This document shows positions 11,273 to 19,493 of a stretch of 64,000 nucleotides of DNA, piece by piece. Position 1 is the stretch's first letter. Every line of letters starts with the position of its first letter. This DNA is from Tetragenococcus osmophilus. Lineage in GTDB: Bacteria > Bacillota > Bacilli > Lactobacillales > Enterococcaceae. The notes below the pieces were generated by a model. The model saw only the letters and a list, made by a program, of their open reading frames with translations. It had not been told where the DNA came from and did not search any database. The DNA lies in NCBI RefSeq assembly GCF_003795125.1, contig NZ_CP027783.1, positions 1,798,001 to 1,862,000 on the forward strand, written 5' to 3'. The translations under genes and the position numbers were made by a program.

Positions 11273-11465
11273 TATGTCCTGAAAACAAACTCAGGACATA
11301 GGTCAAAGAAACTTATGACCTGAAATTAACTTCAGGACATAGAACGAGTGCAGTTATGTACTGAAATTTAAGCTCAGGACATAAGTCAAGGGGATTTATG
11401 TCCTGAAACCAACTTCAGGACATAGATCAATTAAACTTATGTCCTGAAAATGAACTCAGGACATA
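11273..11465. repeat. Tandem palindrome array C, 41-bp period
   Basis: Five units of 28-29 bp start at 11273, 11314, 11355, 11397 and 11438 (steps 41, 41, 42, 41). Each has arms TATGTCCTGA and TCAGGACATA or near variants. The right arms are almost invariant; the left arms carry single changes in units 2 and 3. Spacers of about 13 bp are unlike each other. The array lies between two convergent genes. Confidence 0.9.
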
Positions 11466-11509
11466 GGTTTAATTATTTGGCACTATAGCTAAGTAAATTA
11501 TTCTTCGTT

Positions 11510-11558
11510 AAAAAACTAGGCAAAGGTGGCTATAAAAGCTATCCTTTGCCTAGTTTTT
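11510..11558 (-). terminator. Terminator of the nrdJ-adenosyltransferase operon
   Basis: A perfect 16-bp stem (11510-11525 with 11543-11558) is flanked by A and T runs. It ends the minus-strand operon and could also act on the plus strand. Confidence 0.85.
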
Positions 11559-12186
11559 ATTGAATATCATCTTTTGTTAGTTCTGAATGGAAAACCTTTT
11601 TGCTGCGCTCGTAACGGATATTTTTTGTTTCTGCTTGTGTATTGACTACACGAGCTAAAACAAAAAAGTAGTCAGATAGGCGGTTAATAAATTGCAAAGC
11701 TGATGGATTCACTTGTCTTTGTTTTTGAAAAGTAACGATTTGGCGCTCAGCTCGCCGCGCTACAGTGCGAGCGAGATGTAGTTGCGCGCTTTCGTTTGTA
11801 CCACCAGGTAAAATGAAATAGTCGACTTCTGGTGGTATACTTGAATAAGAATCAATACGTGCTTCTAACCATTCAACAATCTCTTTTTTTACTACATAAG
11901 GGTAGAAGGGGTCGTTTGCGTTTCTTGTTCTTGGAGAAATTTTTCCCATTTCTTTAAAAGTAGGAGTAGCTAAATCATTCCCACAATCAAATAAATAATG
12001 TTGAATTTGGATAAGTTCCTCCTTAAAAGACGAATCTAATTGAGGGAGACTTGCAATACAGCCGACTAGGCTATTTAATTCGTCAATAGTACCGTAAGCT
12101 TCGATACGCGGATCATCTTTGGCGACTTCCAAACCACCAATAAGTTTGGTCATTCCTTGATCACCTGTACGAGTATAAACTTGCAT
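11557..12186 (-). CDS. Cob(I)yrinic acid a,c-diamide adenosyltransferase, PduO type
   Basis: 209 residues. It transfers the adenosyl group of ATP to cob(I)alamin to make adenosylcobalamin. The N-terminal YTRTGDQGMTKLIGG motif binds ATP, and the RIEAYGTIDELNSLVG and LARTVARRAERQ segments are characteristic of PduO/MMAB enzymes. It lies 20 bp after the B12-dependent ribonucleotide reductase in the same direction, so its job is very probably to supply that enzyme's cofactor. No cobalamin synthesis genes are seen in the window, which suggests salvage of external B12. A GGAGG Shine-Dalgarno precedes the ATG. Confidence 0.93.
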   Translation of the reverse strand: MQVYTRTGDQGMTKLIGGLEVAKDDPRIEAYGTIDELNSLVGCIASLPQLDSSFKEELIQIQHYLFDCGNDLATPTFKEMGKISPRTRNANDPFYPYVVKKEIVEWLEARIDSYSSIPPEVDYFILPGGTNESAQLHLARTVARRAERQIVTFQKQRQVNPSALQFINRLSDYFFVLARVVNTQAETKNIRYERSKKVFHSELTKDDIQ

Positions 12187-12206
12187 CGTTTTTCCTCCTT
12201 CGCTTA

Positions 12207-14795
12207 CTATAAACCACAGCGCAATTGTGCTTGACAGTTAGTGCAGGTATTGCATCCACCAATATCTTTAACAATTCCTTGACGACAAATTGGACAAGTA
12301 TCACCAACATCAGAACCATAAACAACATCATCTGTGTGACCTTCTTGTTGAATATGATCATTTTCTGCTTGTTCGACTAACTGTTCTAATTCTTCAGAGT
12401 CATCTACAATACGAACGTCTTCTGTATCAAATAATTGAGTTTGTTCGTTTGCGTCTTCTTCAGATTGTAAAGTTAGTACTTGGGAGTCCCTGGAACCATC
12501 AACGTAAACAGTGCCACCTTTGGCATTGCCATCGTAGAGACGTTCGTAAATCGTAGCTACTTGATCTACTGTATAACCTTTAGGCGCGTTAACTGTTTTA
12601 GAAATCGAACTATCTACCCAGCGTTGGATCGTTGTTTGTACATCTACGTGTTCTTCTGGTGCTAGTTCCATTGAGGAAACGAAAAATTCAGGCAAATGAT
12701 CCGCACTAGCTTCAGGATGTTCGTCTAGGTATTCTTGAACAATTTGCGCATTAACTTCCATGAATTTTCCTAAACGACCACTACGATAATATTTAAAAGC
12801 AAAGTAAGGTTCTAGACCAGTCGCTACGCCTACCATGGTTCCTGTGCTACCTGTAGGGGCTACTGTTAATAAGTGAGAATTGCGAATGCCATGAGTTAAA
12901 ATATCTTCTCGGATATCTTGAGGCATTTCTTTCATATAGCCAGTTTGAATAAAACGTTGCCGTAGCGCTTGGGTTTCTTCTTCCGTTTCACCGATTAAAA
13001 ATGGGAAACTTCCCTTTAATTTAGCTAAACGAATAGATTCTCTATAAGCAGTAGTAGCAATTGTTTCAAAAATCTTATCGACTACTTGATTACCATCTTT
13101 TGAACCATAACGGTGGTGAGTATAGATGAGTAGATCAGCTAATCCCATAACGCCAAGTCCCACGCGTCGTTCCCCTAAAGCTTGTTCTTTATTTTCTTCT
13201 AAGAAATAAGGCGTTGAATCAATGACATCATCTTGCATTTGCACAGCAATTTTGACGGTTTCTGTCAATTTGTCATAGTCAACTTCCGCAGTTTCTTTAT
13301 TTGCCATATTAGCTAAATTGATCGCACCTAAGTTGCAGACAGAATTAGGTGCTAATGGTTGTTCACCGCAAGGGTTCGTTGCGACTACTTTTTGCCCGTA
13401 AGCTGTAGCGTTTGTTTTATTATTCGCATTATCGATAAAAAAGATTCCAGGTTCGGCAGAATAAGTTGCGCAAATATTAATCAATTTCCACAATTCACGT
13501 GCTTTAATCGTACGATAAGTGGCAACCGAATAACCTAAATCTTCCCACTGACGTACATCACCGATTTCTGGCCATTTAGCATCATAATCATCCATTTCGG
13601 CTTGGCTATAATTAAATAAATCAGGAAAACGAAGGGGCCAGTCTTCATCATTTTTCACAGCTTGCATGAAATCGTCTGTCAATGTTAGCGAAATGTTGGC
13701 ACCTGATAAAAATTCTGGGTTATTTACACTATAAGTACCGCCATCATTTAATTTTGTTTTCGCTTCTTTAACAGTAGCTGGAGAAATTTCATTACTCCTA
13801 TCAGCTTGGTTTACAATAAACTCATACATTTCATATTCACTTTGTGAAAGTGGGGTAAATTGTAATTTTTCATTGACCATTTGTTTAATTTGGCTATCAT
13901 GGGTGTTTTCTAACAAATAGCGCAATATACGCGCATTTTGCATTTTTGAAATAATAAATTCGATGATATCTGGGTGCCAGTCAGCTAACATGATCATTTG
14001 TGCACCACGCCGGCTGCCCCCTTGTTCAACTAAGTGGGTTAATTTAGCAATATCATCTAACCAAGAAACCGAACCAGAAGACTTTCCATTGACTCCACGT
14101 ACAATGGCGTTTCGTGGGCGTAAGGCAGAGCCGTTACTACCGACACCGCCGCCGCGACTCATAATCTCCATAACTTTTTTACGATGCTCCGCAATGCCAC
14201 TTCTTGAGTCAGGGACAAAAGGCATAACGTAACAATTGAAGTAAGTCACGTTAGCTTGCGAGCCAGCACCATAAAGAACACGACCAGCCGGGACAAAGTT
14301 CATTTCTTTTAACTGATGATAAAAAGCATCTTCGACCATGGATTTATTCCCGATGGTTTGATCAACATCTGCTAAAGCGTGGGCGACACGTTTCGTAATT
14401 TGTTCATAAAATATTTCCAATGGTTTATCGATTTCATTTAAATTGCGCGTAACAATTCCAGAAGCTTGTTCGTTTGCGTCTTCAATGGCAAAGCGGTAAG
14501 CTTCCTCTACTAAAATATCAGCTTGCTGTTTGTTATCATCGATCTTTTGTACAACTCCTATACCACGCGCAGGGTAATTAGGATCGCTTTTAACAGTCAA
14601 AACAACTAAATCCCCCACTGTAAGACTGCGTTGTGCCGTGTCTTTATAAGCATAACGGTCAAGCATAACTAAACGCGAGACACCTTCTCGTGTAGTGTGC
14701 ATATCATCTGTGATAGGATAAACTTGTTCAAATTGAGCAATGTCCTGGTTTAATTTTGCGATATCAAGGCCAGCTTCTTTTATTTGTGTACTCAT
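12207..14795 (-). CDS. nrdJ: Adenosylcobalamin-dependent (class II) ribonucleotide reductase
   Basis: 862 residues. It reduces ribonucleotides to deoxyribonucleotides without oxygen, using adenosylcobalamin to start the radical. The active-site set is visible: redox cysteine in FNCYVMP (about Cys188), the NPCGE motif with the thiyl-radical cysteine (about Asn474, Cys476, Glu478) and the partner cysteine in SVCNLGAINLA (about Cys487). The C-terminus carries a zinc-ribbon-like tail (CPIC, CNTCTNC) and a final Cys near the end for re-reduction. It is followed by its cofactor-making adenosyltransferase. Two NrdR boxes overlap the promoter. Confidence 0.95.
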   Translation of the reverse strand: MSTQIKEAGLDIAKLNQDIAQFEQVYPITDDMHTTREGVSRLVMLDRYAYKDTAQRSLTVGDLVVLTVKSDPNYPARGIGVVQKIDDNKQQADILVEEAYRFAIEDANEQASGIVTRNLNEIDKPLEIFYEQITKRVAHALADVDQTIGNKSMVEDAFYHQLKEMNFVPAGRVLYGAGSQANVTYFNCYVMPFVPDSRSGIAEHRKKVMEIMSRGGGVGSNGSALRPRNAIVRGVNGKSSGSVSWLDDIAKLTHLVEQGGSRRGAQMIMLADWHPDIIEFIISKMQNARILRYLLENTHDSQIKQMVNEKLQFTPLSQSEYEMYEFIVNQADRSNEISPATVKEAKTKLNDGGTYSVNNPEFLSGANISLTLTDDFMQAVKNDEDWPLRFPDLFNYSQAEMDDYDAKWPEIGDVRQWEDLGYSVATYRTIKARELWKLINICATYSAEPGIFFIDNANNKTNATAYGQKVVATNPCGEQPLAPNSVCNLGAINLANMANKETAEVDYDKLTETVKIAVQMQDDVIDSTPYFLEENKEQALGERRVGLGVMGLADLLIYTHHRYGSKDGNQVVDKIFETIATTAYRESIRLAKLKGSFPFLIGETEEETQALRQRFIQTGYMKEMPQDIREDILTHGIRNSHLLTVAPTGSTGTMVGVATGLEPYFAFKYYRSGRLGKFMEVNAQIVQEYLDEHPEASADHLPEFFVSSMELAPEEHVDVQTTIQRWVDSSISKTVNAPKGYTVDQVATIYERLYDGNAKGGTVYVDGSRDSQVLTLQSEEDANEQTQLFDTEDVRIVDDSEELEQLVEQAENDHIQQEGHTDDVVYGSDVGDTCPICRQGIVKDIGGCNTCTNCQAQLRCGL

Positions 14796-14823
14796 GCTAA
14801 AACTCCTTTAAGAAACATAAAAA

Positions 14824-14839
14824 ACACCATATATTGTGT
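14824..14839. promoter_or_regulatory. NrdR box 1
   Basis: ACACCATATATTGTGT matches the NrdR box (ACACWATATATWGTGT type) at nearly all positions. It is 31 bp, three helical turns, from the second box. Confidence 0.8.
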
Positions 14840-14854
14840 TATCAATATTTATTT

Positions 14855-14870
14855 TAACTAGATATTGTAC
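14855..14870. promoter_or_regulatory. NrdR box 2
   Basis: TAACTAGATATTGTAC is a weaker NrdR box, offset by exactly 31 bp from box 1 as is usual for paired boxes. It overlaps the likely transcription start. Confidence 0.65.
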
Positions 14871-14875
14871 AAATT

Positions 14876-14904
14876 AGTATAATCTTTTGTACGTATTTTT
14901 ACAA
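14876..14904 (-). promoter_or_regulatory. nrdJ promoter
   Basis: On the minus strand TTGTAA (14899-14904) and TATACT (14876-14881) are 17 bp apart, followed directly by the two NrdR boxes. I saw no cobalamin riboswitch in the leader. Confidence 0.65.
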
Positions 14905-15032
14905 TAGCTATAATAAAATTCTCATAAAGAATGAAAAATAAAATCAGTTTGATCCCTCAACTTTTTTAAAGAGTTCCTAACGAATTTCAAAATAAGTCAA
15001 AGGGAAAACTTTTCCTTTCTATTGATTTATTG

Positions 15033-15038
15033 TATAAT
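15033..15038 (+). promoter_or_regulatory. Possible -10 of the yqeG operon promoter
   Basis: TATAAT about 100 bp before yqeG; the -35 at 17 bp spacing (TTTTCC) is poor, so the call is weak. Confidence 0.35.
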
Positions 15039-15141
15039 CAACTCTTGTGAAGAGTTGCAAAGACATCTTTTTTAACAATTAGATATAAAATATTCGTGTT
15101 AGGAATCATGGGTATGTTTAATTTGAGGAGAAAAATGATAA

Positions 15142-15672
15142 ATGTTTTCAAACTATAAACCAACATGGATGATAAAGTCGATCTATGAGATTACTCCTGA
15201 GCAGTTACAATCAGTTGGTATAAGGGTTGTTTTGACAGATCTTGACAATACCTTAATTGCTTGGGATCACCCTGATGGAACAAAAGAATTACAAGCGTGG
15301 CTAAAACGCATGAAGCAAGTAGATATACCTGTTATTGTTGTTTCTAATAATAGTGCTAAAAGAATTCATCGAGTGGCAAATAAATTAGGTGTTTCATATG
15401 TCGCTCGGGCTTTAAAACCATTGCCAGTGGGCATTAATAAAGCTTGTAAACAATTGGATGTCAGTAAAACAGAGGTTGTCATGGTGGGCGACCAACTAAT
15501 GACAGATATAAAAGCAGCTAATAGTGCTAAAGTAAGAAGTATTTTAGTTCAGCCGGTTGTTAATACAGACGGACGGAAAACACGTTTTAATCGTTTTTTC
15601 GAACGTAAAATTATGAAATACTTGCAAAAAAGAAATCCTGAAGTTATGAAGTGGCGAGGTGAGATAAAGTGA
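15142..15672 (+). CDS. yqeG: YqeG family HAD-type phosphatase
   Basis: 176 residues, HAD superfamily subfamily IIIA. The nucleophile motif DLDNTL is at about residues 32-37, the second motif VVSNNS near 71-76, and the VMVGDQLMTDIKAAN metal-binding motif near 114-128. The physiological substrate is not known to me; it always travels with the YqeH GTPase. First gene of the operon; ATG 15142 is chosen because the ATG at 15135 is out of frame. Its TGA overlaps the GTG start of yqeH by 4 bp. Confidence 0.92.
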   Translation: MFSNYKPTWMIKSIYEITPEQLQSVGIRVVLTDLDNTLIAWDHPDGTKELQAWLKRMKQVDIPVIVVSNNSAKRIHRVANKLGVSYVARALKPLPVGINKACKQLDVSKTEVVMVGDQLMTDIKAANSAKVRSILVQPVVNTDGRKTRFNRFFERKIMKYLQKRNPEVMKWRGEIK

Positions 15673-16778
15673 CAGAAGAATTACGATGCGTAGGCTGTGG
15701 CGCTGTTATTCAAACTGAAGATAAAAATAAAATTGGTTATACCCCGAAATCTGTTTTAGAAAAAGGGGTAGAAACAGGAGAAATTTATTGTCAACGTTGT
15801 TTTCGATTACGTCATTATAATGAAATTCAAGATGTATCTTTGACAGATGACGACTTCTTAGGCTTGCTTAATGAAATTGGGCAAAATGACGCTTTAATTG
15901 TTAACGTAGTTGATATTTTTGACTTTAACGGTTCATTGATACCGAGTCTACATCGATTTGTGGGGGACAATCCCGTGTTACTTGTTGGAAATAAAGTAGA
16001 TGTATTGCCCAAATCGTTGAAAAGAACCAAATTAAAACAGTGGATGAAAGAACAGGCCCATGAAAAAGGGTTGCGTCCAATAGATGTGCTTTTAACAAGT
16101 GCGCAAAAAAGTGAGGAGTTAGATACTTTACTCGAAATGATCGAAAAGTATCGTAACGGACGCGATGTTTATATTGTCGGCGTAACAAATGTCGGAAAAT
16201 CAACACTGGTAAATCAAATTATTAACCAAACAGCTGAAATTCAAAACTTAATCACCACGTCAAAATTTCCTGGAACTACTTTGGACAAGATTGAAATTCC
16301 GTTAGAAGATGGACATTCTCTAATAGACACGCCAGGAATTATTCACCGCCATCAAATGGCTCATTATTTAGGGACCAAAGACTTGCAATTAATTGCTCCT
16401 CAAAAGGAAATTAAGCCAAAAACTTATCAACTAAATCCAGGGCAAACTTTGTTTTTAGGGGGGTTAGCACGTTTTGATTTTATTCAAGGCGAAAAGAGCT
16501 CTTTTACCGCTTATGTTTCAAATGATTTGTTAGTCCATCGTACAAAGTTAGAAAAGGCGGACCAATTTTATGAAAAACATGTAGGTGAATTATTACAACC
16601 ACCTCGTAAAGATGAAATAGATGATTTCCCAGAATTGGTAGGTTTTGAGTTTTCAATTAAAGAAAAAACGGATATTGTTTTTGCTGGTTTAGGATGGATT
16701 ACAGTCAAAGATCCTGGAGTAGTTAGTGGATGGGCGCCCAAAGGTGTTGACGTCATTACGCGCAAGGCGTTGATTTAG
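15669..16778 (+). CDS. yqeH: Ribosome biogenesis GTPase YqeH
   Basis: 369 residues, a circularly permuted GTPase needed for assembly of the 30S subunit. An N-terminal zinc finger (CVGC at ~6-9 and YCQRC at ~39-43) is followed by the GTPase motifs in permuted order: G4 NKVD (~109-112), then G1 GVTNVGKST (~170-178) and G3 DTPG (~218-221). A C-terminal domain probably binds RNA. The start is GTG 15669, overlapping the end of yqeG. Confidence 0.95.
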   Translation: MTEELRCVGCGAVIQTEDKNKIGYTPKSVLEKGVETGEIYCQRCFRLRHYNEIQDVSLTDDDFLGLLNEIGQNDALIVNVVDIFDFNGSLIPSLHRFVGDNPVLLVGNKVDVLPKSLKRTKLKQWMKEQAHEKGLRPIDVLLTSAQKSEELDTLLEMIEKYRNGRDVYIVGVTNVGKSTLVNQIINQTAEIQNLITTSKFPGTTLDKIEIPLEDGHSLIDTPGIIHRHQMAHYLGTKDLQLIAPQKEIKPKTYQLNPGQTLFLGGLARFDFIQGEKSSFTAYVSNDLLVHRTKLEKADQFYEKHVGELLQPPRKDEIDDFPELVGFEFSIKEKTDIVFAGLGWITVKDPGVVSGWAPKGVDVITRKALI

Positions 16779-16787
16779 GAGGTTATT

Positions 16788-17099
16788 ATGGAATTAAGAG
16801 GAAAGCAAAAAAGTTATTTAAAAAGTCAGGCTCACCATCTTCAACCTATTTTTCAAGTAGGTAAGGGTGGTTTAAATGAACAATTAATCCATCAAATTGG
16901 TGAAGCCTTAGAAAAACGGGAACTAATTAAGATTAACTTACTACAAAATACAGAAGAAAATGCTCAAGATGTGGCGGTTACTTTAGAACAAGAGTTAAAC
17001 TGTCAGGTGGTACAAATTATCGGACGTGTGTTGGTGGTTTTTAAACCCTCAAGCCAAGAAAAAAATCAAAAAATTTCTGTTGCTGTGAAAAAAGTGTAA
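16788..17099 (+). CDS. yhbY: YhbY family RNA-binding protein (CRM domain)
   Basis: 103 residues forming a single CRM domain. The family signature is visible as a KGG(L) loop in FQVGKGGLNEQLIHQIGEALEKRELIKI. Relatives bind pre-ribosomal RNA and assist large- or small-subunit assembly. It starts 9 bp after yqeH with an AGGAGG-like site, in the usual enterococcal gene order between yqeH and nadD. Confidence 0.93.
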   Translation: MELRGKQKSYLKSQAHHLQPIFQVGKGGLNEQLIHQIGEALEKRELIKINLLQNTEENAQDVAVTLEQELNCQVVQIIGRVLVVFKPSSQEKNQKISVAVKKV

Positions 17100-17120
17100 T
17101 TATTGGAGGCGCATGGAAAG

Positions 17121-17762
17121 TTGAAACAGCAAGTGACGAGTAATGTGCAAACATTTGTAGAAGTAAAAGAACAGAACAATTCAAAAAAAAGACAGGTCGG
17201 TATTTTAGGTGGAACATTTAACCCTGTTCACCTAGCACATTTGGTTATGGCCGATCAAGTGGGGAGCTCTTTAGGATTAGATAAAGTCTATTTGATGCCC
17301 TCTAACCAACCTCCTCATGTGGATCATAAATCAACGATTGATTATAAACATCGAGTAAAGATGTTAGAACTAGCAGTTGAAGACAACCCCTTACTTGATA
17401 TAGAAAAAAGTGAGCTTGAACGTGAAGGGAAAAGCTATACCTACGAAACTATGAAAATTTTAACAGATAAATATCCGGATACGGATTTTTATTTTATTAT
17501 TGGTGGCGATATGGTAGCTGATTTACCAAACTGGTATAAAATTGATGAATTGACGCAGCTTGTTCATTTTGTGGGGGTTAAACGTCCTAACTATCCGATG
17601 GAATCTTCCTATCCAATTATTTGGATTGATGTACCCAATATGAATCTTAGTTCGACGGACTTGCGAAAAAAAATTGCTCAAGGTTGTTCGGTAAACTATC
17701 TACTGCCCGAAAATGTGTTACACTATATTCAAGAAAAGGGGTTGTATCGCGATGAATTATAG
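17121..17762 (+). CDS. nadD: Nicotinate-nucleotide adenylyltransferase
   Basis: About 213 residues. It makes deamido-NAD from nicotinate mononucleotide and ATP. The nucleotidyltransferase motif GGTFNPVHLAH (about 30-40) and C-terminal LSSTDLRKKI (ISSTxxR type) are present. I choose TTG 17121, about 11 bp after GGAGG at 17105-17109; the earlier in-frame TTG at 17103 overlaps that site, and ATG 17113 is out of frame. The N-terminal ~28 residues before the first strand are longer than in many NadD proteins. Confidence 0.93.
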   Translation: MKQQVTSNVQTFVEVKEQNNSKKRQVGILGGTFNPVHLAHLVMADQVGSSLGLDKVYLMPSNQPPHVDHKSTIDYKHRVKMLELAVEDNPLLDIEKSELEREGKSYTYETMKILTDKYPDTDFYFIIGGDMVADLPNWYKIDELTQLVHFVGVKRPNYPMESSYPIIWIDVPNMNLSSTDLRKKIAQGCSVNYLLPENVLHYIQEKGLYRDEL

Positions 17763-18327
17763 CGAAGAAACTAGAGCAACCTTGCTAGAAAAAATACAGG
17801 CGGCGATGAGTGAGAAACGTTTTCAACACGTATTAGGTGTTGAAAAAGCGGCTTTATTTTTGGCAGAAACTTATGGTGCTTCTAAAGAAAAAGCTAGTGT
17901 TGCGGCGTTAACGCACGATTATGCTAAAGAGCGCTCAGATGAAGAGTTCAAACAAATTATTCGTGATTATGGTCATGATTCGGATTTACTTCATTGGAAT
18001 AATGCGATTTGGCATGGTCTTTTAGGTGCTGAATTGGTTAAACAAGAATTAGGGATTACAGATGAATCGATTTTACAAGCGATTCGTTTGCATACGACCG
18101 GTGCAGCTCAGATGACCTTATTAGATAAAATCATTTATGTGGCCGATTATATTGAACCTGGCAGAGATATCCCAGGTGTAGAAAAAGCACGTGCCATTGC
18201 TCGTGAGGATTTGGATGAAGCGGTCGCCTATGAAACAAAGCATACACTGGCTCATCTGATTGATATTGAGGCTCCAGTTTATCCTAAAACCATCGAAACT
18301 TATAACCGTTGGGTTGCTAAAAAGTAA
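17752..18327 (+). CDS. yqeK: YqeK family HD-domain hydrolase (Ap4A hydrolase)
   Basis: 191 residues. The HD phosphohydrolase motifs are visible: H near RFQHVLGVEKAA, the THDYAKE metal-binding HD pair (about residues 53-59), HGLLGAEL, and the final IIYVADYIEPGR. Family members symmetrically cleave diadenosine tetraphosphate to ADP. I start at ATG 17752, inside the end of nadD, rather than earlier in the frame, because the homologous region begins there and AAAAGGGG lies about 11 bp before it. Confidence 0.92.
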   Translation: MNYSEETRATLLEKIQAAMSEKRFQHVLGVEKAALFLAETYGASKEKASVAALTHDYAKERSDEEFKQIIRDYGHDSDLLHWNNAIWHGLLGAELVKQELGITDESILQAIRLHTTGAAQMTLLDKIIYVADYIEPGRDIPGVEKARAIAREDLDEAVAYETKHTLAHLIDIEAPVYPKTIETYNRWVAKK

Positions 18328-18347
18328 GAAATATAAATAAGAGGTGA

Positions 18348-18713
18348 ATGAAAATAGATAGTCAACAAATTTTACAAATTGCCGTGCAAGCAGCTGATGC
18401 AAAAGGTGCGCAAAATATTGTAGCTTTAGATATGCAAGAAGTATCACTATTAGCGGATTACTTTGTTATTAGTTCTGGAAGAAATGATCGCCAAATTCAA
18501 GCGATTGTAGATGCGGTGATTGAAGAAGAAGAAAAGGCTCAAGTTGAGGTAAGAAGTGTCGAAGGAAAAGATAGTGCTAAATGGACCTTAATTGATTTAA
18601 ATGGCGTTATTGTTCATATTTTTAATGAAGAGGAACGTGAATTTTATCAATTAGAAAAATTATGGTCAGATGCGCCAACTGTTGATCTTTCCGATTGGAT
18701 TACTGAAAAATGA
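18348..18713 (+). CDS. rsfS: Ribosome silencing factor
   Basis: 121 residues. RsfS binds ribosomal protein uL14 on the 50S subunit and blocks joining to the 30S when nutrients are short. The central WTLIDLNGVIVHIFNEEEREFYQLEKLW segment (cited here only by its core DLNGVIVHIF) is the family hallmark. A GAGGTG site precedes the ATG. Its TGA overlaps the next start (ATGA). Confidence 0.95.
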   Translation: MKIDSQQILQIAVQAADAKGAQNIVALDMQEVSLLADYFVISSGRNDRQIQAIVDAVIEEEEKAQVEVRSVEGKDSAKWTLIDLNGVIVHIFNEEEREFYQLEKLWSDAPTVDLSDWITEK

Positions 18714-19441
18714 GGGCATTTACTACACTAGCCTTTATCTATGATCAAATAATGGACAAGCAACTGTATGAAGAATGGTTTAACTTTACTTTACGTCATG
18801 TAAACAAGGGTAAGCGTCTATTAGAATTAGCTTGTGGTACTGGAGATTTAGCTCTTAAATTTGCTAGAGAAGATTACCAAGTGACAGCTTTAGATTTGTC
18901 TGAAGAGATGTTAGCTATGGCAAGCCAGCAAGCCCAAAAAGAACAAACTCCCGTGCAGTTCGTTCAGGGCGATATGATGGACCTTTCTGAGATAGGTAGC
19001 TATGAAATTGTCACTTGTTATGCGGATTCTATTTGTTATTTAGCCAATAAAGCAGAAGTACAAACGGCTTTTGAACAAGTTTATCAAGTATTAGAAAAAG
19101 AGGGCGTTTTCTTATTTGATGTGCATTCTCTTTACCAAATGGATGAAGTCTTTCCGGATTATAGTTATCATTATCAGGAAGAAGATTTTGCTTTTTTATG
19201 GGAAAGTTACCCAGGAGAAGTTGCTCACAGCATTGAGCATTTTTTGACGTTTTTCATAAAAAATGAGGGGGAAACTTTTACCCGAGAAGACGAGCTACAT
19301 TTTGAGCGAACCTATTCTTTAGATACTTACCAAATTTTATTAAAACAGGCTGGCTTTAGCCAGGTCGAGCTTTATGCCGATTTTACAGATAGCGAACCGA
19401 CAGAAACAAGCCAGCGTTGGTTTTTTGTTTGTCATAAATAA
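18710..19441 (+). CDS. yqeM: Class I SAM-dependent methyltransferase
   Basis: 243 residues. The SAM-binding motif I LLELACGTGDLALKFA is at about residues 39-54, with the acidic TALDLS at the end of the second strand. It occupies the YqeM position of the conserved operon, overlapping rsfS by 4 bp. The substrate is unknown. It is the last gene before a terminator and the insertion sequence. Confidence 0.9.
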   Translation: MRAFTTLAFIYDQIMDKQLYEEWFNFTLRHVNKGKRLLELACGTGDLALKFAREDYQVTALDLSEEMLAMASQQAQKEQTPVQFVQGDMMDLSEIGSYEIVTCYADSICYLANKAEVQTAFEQVYQVLEKEGVFLFDVHSLYQMDEVFPDYSYHYQEEDFAFLWESYPGEVAHSIEHFLTFFIKNEGETFTREDELHFERTYSLDTYQILLKQAGFSQVELYADFTDSEPTETSQRWFFVCHK

Positions 19442-19449
19442 GCATTTAT

Positions 19450-19480
19450 CCCATGAAATCATTTGATTTCGTGGGTTTTT
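19450..19480 (+). terminator. Rho-independent terminator after yqeM
   Basis: An 11-bp stem (19450-19460 with 19465-19475, one mismatch or wobble) with a 4-nt loop is followed by TTTTTA. Confidence 0.85.
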
Positions 19481-19485
19481 ATTCA

Positions 19486-19493
19486 TAATAAGA
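19486..19493. repeat. 8-bp target site duplication, left copy
   Basis: TAATAAGA directly before the left end of the ISL3 element; identical to 21027-21034. Confidence 0.92.

Noticed and set aside
11273-11465. CRISPR array
   Set aside because: The units are regular, but the spacers are only ~13 bp, the repeats are full palindromes with variation, and there are no cas genes nearby.
13963-14232. Plus-strand open frame inside nrdJ
   Set aside because: Shadow of the conserved nrdJ frame; no ribosome site, and the active-site codons of nrdJ explain the region.
14796-15141. Cobalamin riboswitch upstream of nrdJ
   Set aside because: No B12-box-like segment is seen; the leader is short and holds the NrdR boxes instead.
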